This document shows, in pieces, positions 15,224 through 22,970 of a stretch of DNA of 39,741 nucleotides (positions are counted from its first letter, which is position 1; the number at the start of each line of letters is the position of its first letter). The stretch comes from Gp6-AA40 sp050742535 (GTDB lineage Bacteria; Acidobacteriota; Vicinamibacteria; Vicinamibacterales; UBA2999): NCBI GenBank assembly GCA_050742535.1, contig JBOGIQ010000013.1, forward strand, positions 1 through 39,741, written 5' to 3'. Both the position numbers and the translations under genes were made by a program. The notes beneath the pieces are model-generated. The model made no database searches, was not told where the DNA came from, and saw nothing but the letters and a program-made list of their open reading frames with translations.

Positions 15224-17326
15224 TCAGCCCACCTCGATCAGCCCGAACTGATCCTGCCAGCGCTCCTGCACGAACGACATCAACGCGGGGGTGAGAGCGC
15301 CGGACTCGACCAGGTGCCGCGCTTCGCGGTGCGCGTCCTCCATGAGGTCGCGGTCGCGAACCAGGTCGCCGGTGCGGAGCTTGGGCATCCCCGACTGCCG
15401 CGTCCCGAAGAAGTCACCCGGGCCGCGCAGCTCGAGATCCCGTTCTGCGATGACGAACCCGTCGCTCGTATCGGACATAGCTTTCAGCCGCTCCCTCGCG
15501 TCGTCCGTCCATGGCGCCTGGTACAGCAGAATGCAGTGCGATTCCCACGGTCCGCGGCCGACGCGTCCGCGCAGCTGATGGAGCTGGGAGAGACCGAAGC
15601 GTTCGGCGTGCTCGACGACCATGATGGACGCGTTCGGCACGTCCACCCCCACCTCGACGACGGTCGTCGAGACGAGGATGTGCAGCTGCCCCTTCGCGAA
15701 CGCGTGCATCACGCGCTCCTTCGCCTCGTCTTTCATGCGCCCATGCAGCAGCGCCACGCGATACGCGGGAAACACTTCCGCCTGCAGGTGGTCCGCCATT
15801 TCGGTGGCGGACTTGAGGTCGATCTTCTCGGACTCCTCGATCAGCGGATAGATGATGTACGCCTGGCGGCCGGCGTCGAGCTGCTCGCGAATGAGCTGAT
15901 AGATCTCGTCGCGCCGCGATTCCGGCTTGACCCAGGTGCGAACCGGCTTGCGGCCCGGCGGCAGGTCCGTAATCTTCGACACATCCAGCTCGCTGTAGTC
16001 GGTCAGCGCCAGCGTTCGCGGGATTGGCGTCGCCGTCATCAGGAGCACGTCCGGACGCAGCCCCTTGGCGCGCAGCGCCGCGCGCTGCGCCACGCCGAAT
16101 CGATGCTGCTCGTCGATGACCACCAGTCCGAGCTTGTGGAATTTGATCTTCTCCTGCACCAGCGCATGGGTGCCGACGACCAGATGGGTGGTGCCGCGTT
16201 CGATGTGCGACAGCAGCGTGTGCTTGTGCAGTCCGGGAGTGCTGCCGGTCAGCAGATCCACGCGGAAGCGCGACGGGGCCAGCAGCCGCGCGATGTTGCC
16301 GTAGTGCTGGGCCGCCAGGATCTCCGTCGGCGCCATGAACGCCACCTGCAGGCCGTTCTCCATCGCCACGATTGCCGCCAGCAGCGCGACGATCGTCTTG
16401 CCGGCACCGACGTCGCCCTGCAGCAGCCGATGCATCGGCGGCGGGCGGAGCATGTCGTCGACGATCTCCTTGAGCGAGCTTTTCTGTCCCGCCGTCAGCT
16501 TGAACGGCAGCACCGCAGCGGCCGAGGCGCGGATCCGGTCGTCCACCTTCGGCACAAACGGCTTCAGCTCGATGCTCCCGGCCTGCCGCCGCCACGCGTG
16601 CCCCAACTGGTAGAGGAAGAACTCTTCGAAGATCAACCGGCGCTGCGCCGGCGTGCGGAACGCGTTCAGCGTGGCGACCGATTCTTCGTTCGGCGGAAAA
16701 TGTGCGGCGTCGAGCGCGACGCGGCGCGGCGCAAGGGCCGCGCGCCGGCGCAGTTCCTCGGGTAGCGCATCTGGTATTTCCTGCGGGAGAAGGTCGAGCG
16801 CCAGCCGGACGAGCCGCCGCTGCATGTTCGGCGTCACGGTGCCGCTCTTCTCGTAGAACGGCACGATCCGGCCGGTGTGAATGCTGCCGAGCGAATCTCC
16901 GGCGCCGTCACCGGACACGATCTCGTATTCGGGATTCATGAAGTGGAGTCCCGACGAATCGAGCTTCACGTCCCCGAAGACGACGATCTGCAGGTGCGGC
17001 TTGAGGATGTCGGCGAGGAACGCCTGGTTCATCCAGGTGCACCGGATAGCGCCGCTCGAATCGCCGAGCACGACGTGAAAGATCCGGAACCCGCGGCGGC
17101 GGGTCGTGGCCAGGTTGGCCGACTTGATATCGCCGATAACGGCGGCCTTCTGCCCCGGCCGCAGCGAGGCGATCGGCTGCATGTGGCTGCGGTCTTCGTA
17201 GCGGAACGGAAGGCGGTAGAGAAGGTCCTCGACGGTGACCAGGCCGGCGCGTTTCAGATCGGCGGCCTTGCGCGGGCCGACCCCTTTCAGGAACTGAAGC
17301 GGGGTGGCAAGCACGTCATCGCGCAC
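15224..17326 (-). CDS. recG: ATP-dependent DNA helicase RecG
   Basis: The 700-residue product has the full RecG layout. An N-terminal wedge/OB domain (about 1-255) begins TPLQFLKGVGPRKAADLKRAGLVTVEDLLYRLPFRYEDRS. Then come helicase motifs FKLTAGQKSSLKEI, Walker A GDVGAGKT (304-311), APTEILAAQH, DEQHRFG (405-411, the RecG-specific DExH form), MTATPIPRTLAL, and motif VI QLRGRVGRGPWESHC. The C-terminal LRGPGDFFGTRQSGMPKLR and the TRG-type tail are present. RecG remodels stalled replication forks and branch-migrates junctions. Start: the ATG at 17326, 14 bp after the upstream stop. Confidence 0.97.
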   Translation of the reverse strand: MRDDVLATPLQFLKGVGPRKAADLKRAGLVTVEDLLYRLPFRYEDRSHMQPIASLRPGQKAAVIGDIKSANLATTRRRGFRIFHVVLGDSSGAIRCTWMNQAFLADILKPHLQIVVFGDVKLDSSGLHFMNPEYEIVSGDGAGDSLGSIHTGRIVPFYEKSGTVTPNMQRRLVRLALDLLPQEIPDALPEELRRRAALAPRRVALDAAHFPPNEESVATLNAFRTPAQRRLIFEEFFLYQLGHAWRRQAGSIELKPFVPKVDDRIRASAAAVLPFKLTAGQKSSLKEIVDDMLRPPPMHRLLQGDVGAGKTIVALLAAIVAMENGLQVAFMAPTEILAAQHYGNIARLLAPSRFRVDLLTGSTPGLHKHTLLSHIERGTTHLVVGTHALVQEKIKFHKLGLVVIDEQHRFGVAQRAALRAKGLRPDVLLMTATPIPRTLALTDYSELDVSKITDLPPGRKPVRTWVKPESRRDEIYQLIREQLDAGRQAYIIYPLIEESEKIDLKSATEMADHLQAEVFPAYRVALLHGRMKDEAKERVMHAFAKGQLHILVSTTVVEVGVDVPNASIMVVEHAERFGLSQLHQLRGRVGRGPWESHCILLYQAPWTDDARERLKAMSDTSDGFVIAERDLELRGPGDFFGTRQSGMPKLRTGDLVRDRDLMEDAHREARHLVESGALTPALMSFVQERWQDQFGLIEVG

Positions 17327-17340
17327 TCACAGCACCACCC

Positions 17341-17928
17341 TCACTGAATGATGAGGGCCTGCCCCTGGCCGACGTCGATCTGCTTGATGTTCGCGGGCAG
17401 CGCGAAGGGCTCGTCCAGCCGGATGCCGTTGGGCCGATCGTCGTTGCGCGTGTAGTGCGTCACGATCTCCTGGACGAGGAACTTCGGTACCGGCACGCCG
17501 GAGATCTCCGCGGACTGCAGATCGAACTGCCCGCGTCCGTCTTTCGTGCGCAGCACGCCGCTCAACGCGATCGGCATGGTGCCGCCAAGAAGCTTCCACA
17601 AGCCGGTGCGGCTCTTGGCGATGTCGTCGAGATCGACCGTCACGACGCCCAGCATCTTTCCGTTGCCGACTGCGGTGACCTTCGGATTCTTCACCCCGGC
17701 CGGCAGCAGGGCCGGCGCCCGGTAGACGAACCACGAGTTGACCTCGCCTTCCGTCACGGTGGTCCGGCGCGACGACTTGGGCGATTCCGCCGCATGCTGC
17801 TTGATGATCGCCAGCTTCTTGGCGAACGAGTCGGCCTGTGGCCGGGAGGTGTTGGCGGCCTCAGCCGTAACGAGCAAAGCCAGCAGCGCACAGGAGGTGA
17901 TGACGGTGAAACGCAGGGAAACGCTCAT
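17341..17928 (-). CDS. Exported protein of unknown function
   Basis: The 195-residue product has a clear signal peptide (LRFTVITSCALLALLVTAEA, cleavage near residue 24). The mature part includes TVTEGEVNSWFVYRAPALLPAGVKNPKVTAVGNGKMLGVVTVDLDDI and SGVLRTKDGRGQFDLQSAEISGVPVPKFLVQEIV, a repeated-strand pattern reminiscent of tubular or LmeA-type lipid-binding proteins. That resemblance is weak and only a suggestion. It is the first gene of the minus-strand run ahead of recG (14-bp gap), has GGGGGAC before the ATG, and is divergent from lexA. No catalytic motif is visible. Confidence 0.72.
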   Translation of the reverse strand: MSVSLRFTVITSCALLALLVTAEAANTSRPQADSFAKKLAIIKQHAAESPKSSRRTTVTEGEVNSWFVYRAPALLPAGVKNPKVTAVGNGKMLGVVTVDLDDIAKSRTGLWKLLGGTMPIALSGVLRTKDGRGQFDLQSAEISGVPVPKFLVQEIVTHYTRNDDRPNGIRLDEPFALPANIKQIDVGQGQALIIQ

Positions 17929-17970
17929 ATTCGGAGTCCCCCAGGGGCCGGCTTTTGTGAGTCTAACAGG

Positions 17971-17999
17971 TTGTTCTTCGCCTTATGTTCGCATATAGT
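17971..17999 (+). promoter_or_regulatory. Candidate lexA promoter with GTTC repeats
   Basis: TTGTTC (17971-17976) and TATAGT (17994-17999) are spaced by 17 bp, a good housekeeping-type promoter directed at lexA, whose start codon lies 78 bp further on. Two GTTC words (17973-17976 and 17987-17990) and a small TATG-TTCG-CATA palindrome (17984-17995) lie inside it. GTTC-containing LexA boxes are known in several non-enteric groups, so autoregulation is plausible. The exact operator in this lineage is unknown. Confidence 0.5.
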
Positions 18000-18077
18000 A
18001 GCGCCCGGCTCTGCTGATTACGCCACCACGGCGTATCCGGGTGCATACACGGACAACGCAGCGGAGGGAGGACTGCG

Positions 18078-18683
18078 GTGCTACCTCTGACAAAACGACA
18101 GCGGGAAATCCTCGATTACCTCAACGAGTTCATCCAGCAGCACGGCTACGCGCCGAGCCTCGAGGAAATCGGCCGCCGCTTCAACCTCTCGTCGCTCGCA
18201 ACCGTCCACAAGCATCTCACCAATCTGCAGGAAAAAGGATTCATTCGCCGGGCCTGGAACCGGAGCCGATCGGTTGAACTGGTGCCGGCCCGCACCGGAG
18301 GCCGGGCGCTCGAGCTCCCGCTCCTCGGCTTCGTCGCCGCCGGCGCGCCGATCGAAGCCGTCCCCGGTACCGAGACGATTGCCGTGCCGGAAGCGCTGGC
18401 CGGCAAGCGCGACAGCTACGTGCTGCGCGTCAAGGGCGATTCGATGATCGACGAGCAGATTCGCGACGGCGATTTCGTCATCATCGAGGACCGCAAGTCC
18501 GCCGAGAATGGCGAAATGGTCATCGCGCTGGTTGGCGGCAGCGACGTCACCCTCAAGAAGATCTACCGGGAGAACGGGCGCGTCCGTCTCCAGCCCGCGA
18601 ATCCGACGATGCAGCCGCTCTTCGTGGACCCGGACCAAGTGCAGGTACAGGGTGTCGTCGTCGGCGTTATGAGAAAGTATTAG
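18078..18683 (+). CDS. lexA: LexA SOS-response repressor
   Basis: The 201-residue product starts at a GTG with the strong ribosome site GGAGGGAGGA. The N-terminal winged helix (1-65) reads LTKRQREILDYLNEFIQQHGYAPSLEEIGRRFNLSSLATVHKHLTNLQEKGFIRR. The S24 self-cleavage domain has the scissile Ala88-Gly89 (FVAAGAP), catalytic Ser122 (KGDSMID) and Lys160 (DVTLKKIY). It represses DNA-damage genes and is cleaved when RecA is activated. It heads the plus-strand housekeeping run and lies divergent from the unit containing recG. Confidence 0.97.
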   Translation: MLPLTKRQREILDYLNEFIQQHGYAPSLEEIGRRFNLSSLATVHKHLTNLQEKGFIRRAWNRSRSVELVPARTGGRALELPLLGFVAAGAPIEAVPGTETIAVPEALAGKRDSYVLRVKGDSMIDEQIRDGDFVIIEDRKSAENGEMVIALVGGSDVTLKKIYRENGRVRLQPANPTMQPLFVDPDQVQVQGVVVGVMRKY

Positions 18684-18781
18684 AGGCGCGTATCAACTGG
18701 AAGAGTACTAATCACGGGTACGCTTCGGCCGCGATTTTCCGGCCGCGACATCGGAGCGGCCGGTAGCAATGCTGGAAGGAC

Positions 18782-19120
18782 ATGCCACCAAACATGGCCG
18801 ATCAACCGGAGCGCAAGCAGATCAACTTCACCATCGTTCCCGACGAGCACCCCAACGATCCGCGCACCTACGCGAACTTCTGCTCCATCGCGCACACACC
18901 GTTCGATTTCACGCTGACGTTCTGCGAGGTGATGCCGCTCTCCGAGAAGGAGCTGCGCGAAGCCGAAAGCGAGCACGTTGTCCGCGCGCCGGTGCGGGCG
19001 CGCGTTGTGGTGCCGGTTCAGTTCGTGCCGAATCTGATTGCCGCGCTGCAGGAACACATGCGCGTCTTCTCGGAGACGTACACGAACGTCGGGTGGTCGA
19101 AGCAGGGGCCGATCCACTAA
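18782..19120 (+). CDS. DUF3467 family protein
   Basis: The 112-residue product has the DUF3467 pattern: INFTIVPDEHPNDPRTYANFCSIAHTPFDFTLTFCEVMPLSEKE, then RARVVVPVQFVPNLIAALQEHMRVFSETY. Members are small, widespread proteins of unknown biochemical role. Two starts are possible: ATG 18782, only one base after AGGA, or ATG 18794 (MADQPERK), 13 bases after it. The second looks like the common family start, but neither spacing is ideal. The stop codon TAA forms the edge of the A-rich inverted repeat before nth. Confidence 0.85.
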   Translation: MPPNMADQPERKQINFTIVPDEHPNDPRTYANFCSIAHTPFDFTLTFCEVMPLSEKELREAESEHVVRAPVRARVVVPVQFVPNLIAALQEHMRVFSETYTNVGWSKQGPIH

Positions 19121-19194
19121 ATGCAAAATTCAAAATGCAAAATGCAAAATGGACGCTGGCCGTGCGTTCTGTTTGCATCTTGAATTTTGCATTT
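19119..19194. repeat. A-rich 23-bp inverted repeat
   Basis: The arm at 19119-19141 (AAATGCAAAATTCAAAATGC plus AAA) is matched in inverse at 19172-19194, with 22 of 23 bases pairing, around a 30-bp GC-rich centre. Extra ATGCAAA words lie on both outer flanks. It starts in the DUF3467 stop codon and ends 8 bp before the nth start. Its composition is sharply unlike the surrounding GC-rich DNA. It could form a long hairpin or be a miniature inserted element. Confidence 0.8.
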
Positions 19195-19202
19195 TGCATT
19201 TC

Positions 19203-19916
19203 ATGAAGTCCGCTGCCGCTACTCGTCGCATCATCGACACGCTCGCCGAGCAGCACCCGAACGCCGACACCGAACTTCACTACCGCAACGCGTTCGAGCT
19301 GCTCGTCGCCACGATCCTGTCCGCGCAGTCGACCGACCAGCGGGTCAACATGGTCACACCGGCGTTGTTCAGGCGCTACCCGGATGCGCGGGCGCTCGCC
19401 GGGGCCGCGGCGCCCGAGATCGAAAAGCTGATTCTCTCGACGGGCTTCTTCCGCCAGAAATCCAAAGCGCTGATCGCCGCGTCGCAGAAGCTCGTCGCGG
19501 AGCACGCCGGCGAGGTGCCGGCGGACATGGCCGCGCTGACGACGCTTCCAGGCGTCGGCAGAAAGACCGCGAACGTGGTGCTCGGCCACGCGCTCGGTGT
19601 GCCCGGGCTGCCGGTCGATCGCCATGTCCTGCGCGTCTCGAATCGGATCGGCATCGCTGAAGGCGAAGATCCGGTCGTCATTGAGCAACAGCTCTGTTCG
19701 AAACTGCCGCCCGAAATGTGGACGCTCGCGTCGGACGTCCAGATCCTGCACGGGCGGCGTATCTGCCGGCCGAAGCCGCTGTGTGAGGAGTGCTCGGTTC
19801 GAGACGAGTGCGACTATTACCGGCACGTGGTCGTCGCCGAGCGTCGAAGGGCGGCCACAAAGAGCACGAAGGTAGCCACAAAGAACACAAAGAACACCAA
19901 GAGAAAAAAGAAATGA
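19203..19916 (+). CDS. nth: Endonuclease III
   Basis: The 237-residue product is an HhH-GPD DNA glycosylase/AP lyase removing oxidised pyrimidines in base excision repair. The helix-hairpin-helix TTLPGVGRKTANVVL carries catalytic Lys121, and Asp139 lies in LPVDRHVLRVSNRIG. The iron-sulfur loop has Cys188, 194, 197 and 203 (CRPKPLCEECSVRDEC), giving C-x5-C-x2-C-x5-C where E. coli has x6 in the first gap. The last 20 or so residues (ATKSTKVATKNTKNTKRKKK) are encoded by an A-rich repeat and look like an added basic tail. The ATG sits just after the A-rich inverted repeat with no evident ribosome site. Confidence 0.94.
   Translation: MKSAAATRRIIDTLAEQHPNADTELHYRNAFELLVATILSAQSTDQRVNMVTPALFRRYPDARALAGAAAPEIEKLILSTGFFRQKSKALIAASQKLVAEHAGEVPADMAALTTLPGVGRKTANVVLGHALGVPGLPVDRHVLRVSNRIGIAEGEDPVVIEQQLCSKLPPEMWTLASDVQILHGRRICRPKPLCEECSVRDECDYYRHVVVAERRRAATKSTKVATKNTKNTKRKKK
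19854..19912 (+). repeat. A-rich CACAAAGAACACAAAG-type repeat inside nth 3' end
   Basis: Imperfect units of the form (g)ccacaaagaRcacRaag run from within the nth coding region to the start codon of the next gene. They encode the Lys/Thr-rich end of endonuclease III and precede the zincin ATG, where GAGAAAAAAGAA may act as its ribosome site. The purine-rich, low-GC composition contrasts with neighbours and suggests insertion of a dispersed repeat. Confidence 0.65.
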
Positions 19917-20341
19917 CCCGCGAGCAGTTCCGCCGTCTCGTGGTCGAAGCGGTGGCGCTCATCCCGAAGCGCTTCCGCCGCGAGATGAAGAACCTTGCGC
20001 TGGTGGTTGAAGACGAGCCTGCCCCCGAGCTGCTGGCGGAAATGGAAATCGAACCGCCGGACTCACTGTACGGCCTCTATCACGGCACCCCGCTGCCCGA
20101 GCGAACGTGGGCATTCGGCAACACACTTCCAGATCGCATCACGCTCTTCCAGCGTCCGATCGAGGAGGACTGCGACGACGAGGACGAGATCCGCGCCGTG
20201 ATCGGAGAAACGCTCATTCACGAGGTGGGTCACTACTTCGGCATGAGCGAGGAAGAGATCGAGGAGATCGAAGAGCGCTACTGGCGGGGCGAGACGCTCG
20301 GGCCGGACGAAGACGACGAGGATGACGAGGATCGGCCGTGA
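19913..20341 (+). CDS. Minimal zincin-type metallopeptidase family protein
   Basis: The 142-residue product starts at an ATG overlapping the nth stop (ATGA). It is a small zincin of the COG3824 type, with LIPKRFRREMKNLALVVEDEP, YGLYHGTPLPERTWAFGNTLPDRITLFQRPIEE and the zinc-binding helix LIHEVGHYFGMSEEEIEEIE (HEVGH at 103-107). A very acidic tail (PDEDDEDDEDRP) closes it. Family members are short cytoplasmic proteins with a putative protease fold but no well-established substrate. Its GTGA overlap with rsmA indicates tight translational linkage. Confidence 0.87.
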   Translation: MTREQFRRLVVEAVALIPKRFRREMKNLALVVEDEPAPELLAEMEIEPPDSLYGLYHGTPLPERTWAFGNTLPDRITLFQRPIEEDCDDEDEIRAVIGETLIHEVGHYFGMSEEEIEEIEERYWRGETLGPDEDDEDDEDRP

Positions 20342-21135
20342 CAGCGCTTCCGCGCGCACGGAAGCGATTCGGTCAGCATTTCCTGGAACCTGCGTGGGTG
20401 GCCAGACTGCTTGGCTCGCTCTCCCCTTCACCGGACGACGTGTTTCTCGAAATAGGACCGGGCCGCGGGGCGCTGACCGCCCCGCTCGCGCCGCGCGTGC
20501 GCCGGGTGATCGCTGTCGAGATAGACCGCGACCTCGTGGGCTTCCTTCAGGAACGGCTGCCGCCGACGGTCACGGTCGTTCAAGCCGACTTTCTCGAGGT
20601 GGACATCGAGAGACTGCTGGCCGGTGAGAAGCCGGTGCGAGTGGTCGGCAACCTCCCGTACAACGTCTCCTCCCCCATCCTCTTCAAGCTTCTTCACGCC
20701 GCCGGACACGGAGAGGTGCTTGCCGATGCGACGCTCATGCTGCAGAAGGAGGTCGCCGATCGGCTGGCCGCGGCTCCAGGGACCGCCGACTATGGCAGCC
20801 TGGCGATCCAGGTTGCCCTCCTGGCGGACGTCGAGCGCGTGCTGACCCTGCCGCCCGGAGCGTTCCGGCCGCCGCCGAAGGTCACGTCGGCGGTGGTCCG
20901 GATGCGGTTCCGGCCGCCTCGCGTGGAGGTCGGGAGCATCGACGCGTTCGAGCGCATTGTCCGCGGGGTTTTCCTTCAGCGCCGCAAGACGCTGGCGAAC
21001 GCCCTGAAGCCGGTCGCAGATTCGTTCGGCCGTTCCGCCGCGGAACTGCTCGCCGTTGCAGATCTCGATGGCAGGAAGCGCCCAGGCGAACTGAGGCTGG
21101 AGGAGGTCGCCCGCCTCAGTCGAGCTGTGCTATAG
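20338..21135 (+). CDS. rsmA: 16S rRNA dimethyladenosine transferase
   Basis: The 265-residue KsgA/RsmA starts at a GTG overlapping the previous stop. Motifs: KRFGQHFLEPAWVARLL, SAM motif I FLEIGPGRGALTAPLA, motif II VIAVEIDRDL, catalytic VVGNLPYNVSSPILFKLL (NLPYN) and the C-terminal PPGAFRPPPKVTSAVVR and FLQRRKTLANAL. It dimethylates two adjacent adenines (1518 and 1519, E. coli numbering) at the 3' end of 16S rRNA and acts as a late 30S assembly check. Full length for the family. Confidence 0.97.
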   Translation: MTALPRARKRFGQHFLEPAWVARLLGSLSPSPDDVFLEIGPGRGALTAPLAPRVRRVIAVEIDRDLVGFLQERLPPTVTVVQADFLEVDIERLLAGEKPVRVVGNLPYNVSSPILFKLLHAAGHGEVLADATLMLQKEVADRLAAAPGTADYGSLAIQVALLADVERVLTLPPGAFRPPPKVTSAVVRMRFRPPRVEVGSIDAFERIVRGVFLQRRKTLANALKPVADSFGRSAAELLAVADLDGRKRPGELRLEEVARLSRAVL

Positions 21136-21220
21136 TTTGCCCCGAAGTCGTTGATCCTTCCATAGTTGCGGGCGGTCCCAGCTGCCCGGGTCTGGCGCCG
21201 AACACCGCGCCGGACACCAC

Positions 21221-22969
21221 GTGTCGAGTGACCTGCCCGGGCCCGCTCAGCACGAGCCGATCGAACTTCAAATGAATCAGTCCGCGATACCCGACGTGTC
21301 TGCCGCGACGCTCGAGGTCATCCCGCTGGGAGGCCTTGGCGAGTTCGGCATGAACATGATGGCGCTCACCTGGGAGGACTCCACAATCCTCGTGGACGCC
21401 GGCGTCATGTTCCCCGACCCGGATCAACTTGGCGTCGACCTGATCATCCCGGACCTGACCTACGTCGAAGCTCGCCGCGCCAACGTCAAGGCGCTCGTGC
21501 TCACCCACGGTCATGAGGATCACATCGGCGGCGTGCCGTACGTCATGCCTCTCTTTGACGGTCCGGTGTACGGCACCGCCATGACGCTGGCGCTGATCGA
21601 GCCGAAGCTCGAGGAGCACGGCATCGACTCCGGCGAACGGCTCACGCCCGTGGCCCCGCGCCAGACGGTGACCGCCGGGCCGTTCACCATCGAATTCATC
21701 CGCGTTACGCACAGCATGCCCGACTGCGTGGCGCTGGCGATCACGACGCCGGTCGGCGTGATCGTCCACACCGGCGACTTCAAGATCGATCAGACGCCGC
21801 TCGACGGTCAGTACTTCGACCTCCACCGCTTCGCCGAGCTTGGCCGGCAGGGCGTCCTGGCGCTGTTCGCCGACAGCACCAATATCGACCGGAAGGGGTT
21901 CACGGGCCCGGAAACCGAGGTGATCGAGGCGTTCGAGGAGCTGTTCACGAGTACCCACGGCAAGCTCGTGGTGGCCGCCTTCTCCTCGAGCATCTACCGC
22001 ATGCAGGTGCTCGTCGACCTGGCGGCGCAATTCGATCGCAAGGTCGCGTTCGTCGGCCGAAGCGTGGTCCGCAACGCGGAGATCGCGCAGCGGCTCGGGT
22101 ATCTGCGGGTTCCGTCAGGCGTCCAGATCCGCGACTCCGACGTCGGCAACTACGCGTCGCAGGACGTGCTGTGCGTGACCACGGGCTCGCAGGGCGAGCC
22201 GCAGGCGGCGCTCTCGCGCATCGCCATCGACGATCATCGCTTCGTGAAGCTCGGTCCGGACGACGTGGTGGTGCTGTCGGCGCGGGCGATTCCGGGGAAC
22301 GAAAAGGCGATCGCGCGCACGATGAGCCACATCGCCCGCCGCGGCGCCGACGTGATCACGTCGGAGATGAAGCACGTGCACGTGTCGGGACACGGCTCCG
22401 CGGAGGAATTGAAGCTCGTCATTTCGCTCATCCGCCCGCGCTATTTCGTGCCGATCCACGGCGAGTACCGGCAGCTGGCGCAGCATGCGCGGGTGGCGAA
22501 GCGCGTCATGTCCGGTCCCGATCGCGAGCTGCAGGTCCTGCTGGCCGAGGACGGCGACATCATCCAGTTCGACCGGCATGGAGCGCGAATCGCCGACAAG
22601 GCGCCGACGGGTCGCGTCCTCATCGACGTGACGCGTCTGGGCGAAGTGGGCGACGAAGTGCTCCGCGACCGCCGCCACCTCGCCGGCGACGGGCTGGTGG
22701 TTGCCGTGATCGCCATCGGCCGCCATGACGGGTCGCTGGTCGGCGAGCCGGAACTCGTCGCCCGCGGCTACGTCGTAGACGAAGGTCAGGCCGACACGCT
22801 GTTCCGCGATGCCGCCGGAGTGATCGCGGAGTGCATCGAGGCCTCCAGTCACGAGGAGCGGACCGATCAGGGCCTCATGACTGAAAAGTTGCGCGTCGAG
22901 CTGCGCCGCTTCTTCAAGAAGCGCTCCGGCCGCCGCCCACTGGTTCTCCCCATCCTGATGGAGATCTGA
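21221..22969 (+). CDS. rnj: Ribonuclease J
   Basis: The product is 582 residues from GTG 21221; an in-frame ATG at 21272 (MNQSAIPDVS) is an alternative. The metallo-beta-lactamase domain has VIPLGGLGEFGMNMM, the zinc motif LTHGHEDHIGG (HGHEDH 96-101), VTHSMPDCVALAI and VHTGDFKID. The beta-CASP region has LFADSTNIDRKGFTGPE, TTGSQGEPQAAL, HVHVSGHGSAEELKLVISLIRPRYFVPIHGEYRQL. The closing LRRFFKKRSGRRPLVLPILMEI is typical. It degrades and matures RNA with 5'-to-3' exonuclease and endonuclease activity. ftsK starts one base after its stop. Confidence 0.96.
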   Translation: MSSDLPGPAQHEPIELQMNQSAIPDVSAATLEVIPLGGLGEFGMNMMALTWEDSTILVDAGVMFPDPDQLGVDLIIPDLTYVEARRANVKALVLTHGHEDHIGGVPYVMPLFDGPVYGTAMTLALIEPKLEEHGIDSGERLTPVAPRQTVTAGPFTIEFIRVTHSMPDCVALAITTPVGVIVHTGDFKIDQTPLDGQYFDLHRFAELGRQGVLALFADSTNIDRKGFTGPETEVIEAFEELFTSTHGKLVVAAFSSSIYRMQVLVDLAAQFDRKVAFVGRSVVRNAEIAQRLGYLRVPSGVQIRDSDVGNYASQDVLCVTTGSQGEPQAALSRIAIDDHRFVKLGPDDVVVLSARAIPGNEKAIARTMSHIARRGADVITSEMKHVHVSGHGSAEELKLVISLIRPRYFVPIHGEYRQLAQHARVAKRVMSGPDRELQVLLAEDGDIIQFDRHGARIADKAPTGRVLIDVTRLGEVGDEVLRDRRHLAGDGLVVAVIAIGRHDGSLVGEPELVARGYVVDEGQADTLFRDAAGVIAECIEASSHEERTDQGLMTEKLRVELRRFFKKRSGRRPLVLPILMEI

Positions 22970-22970
22970 C

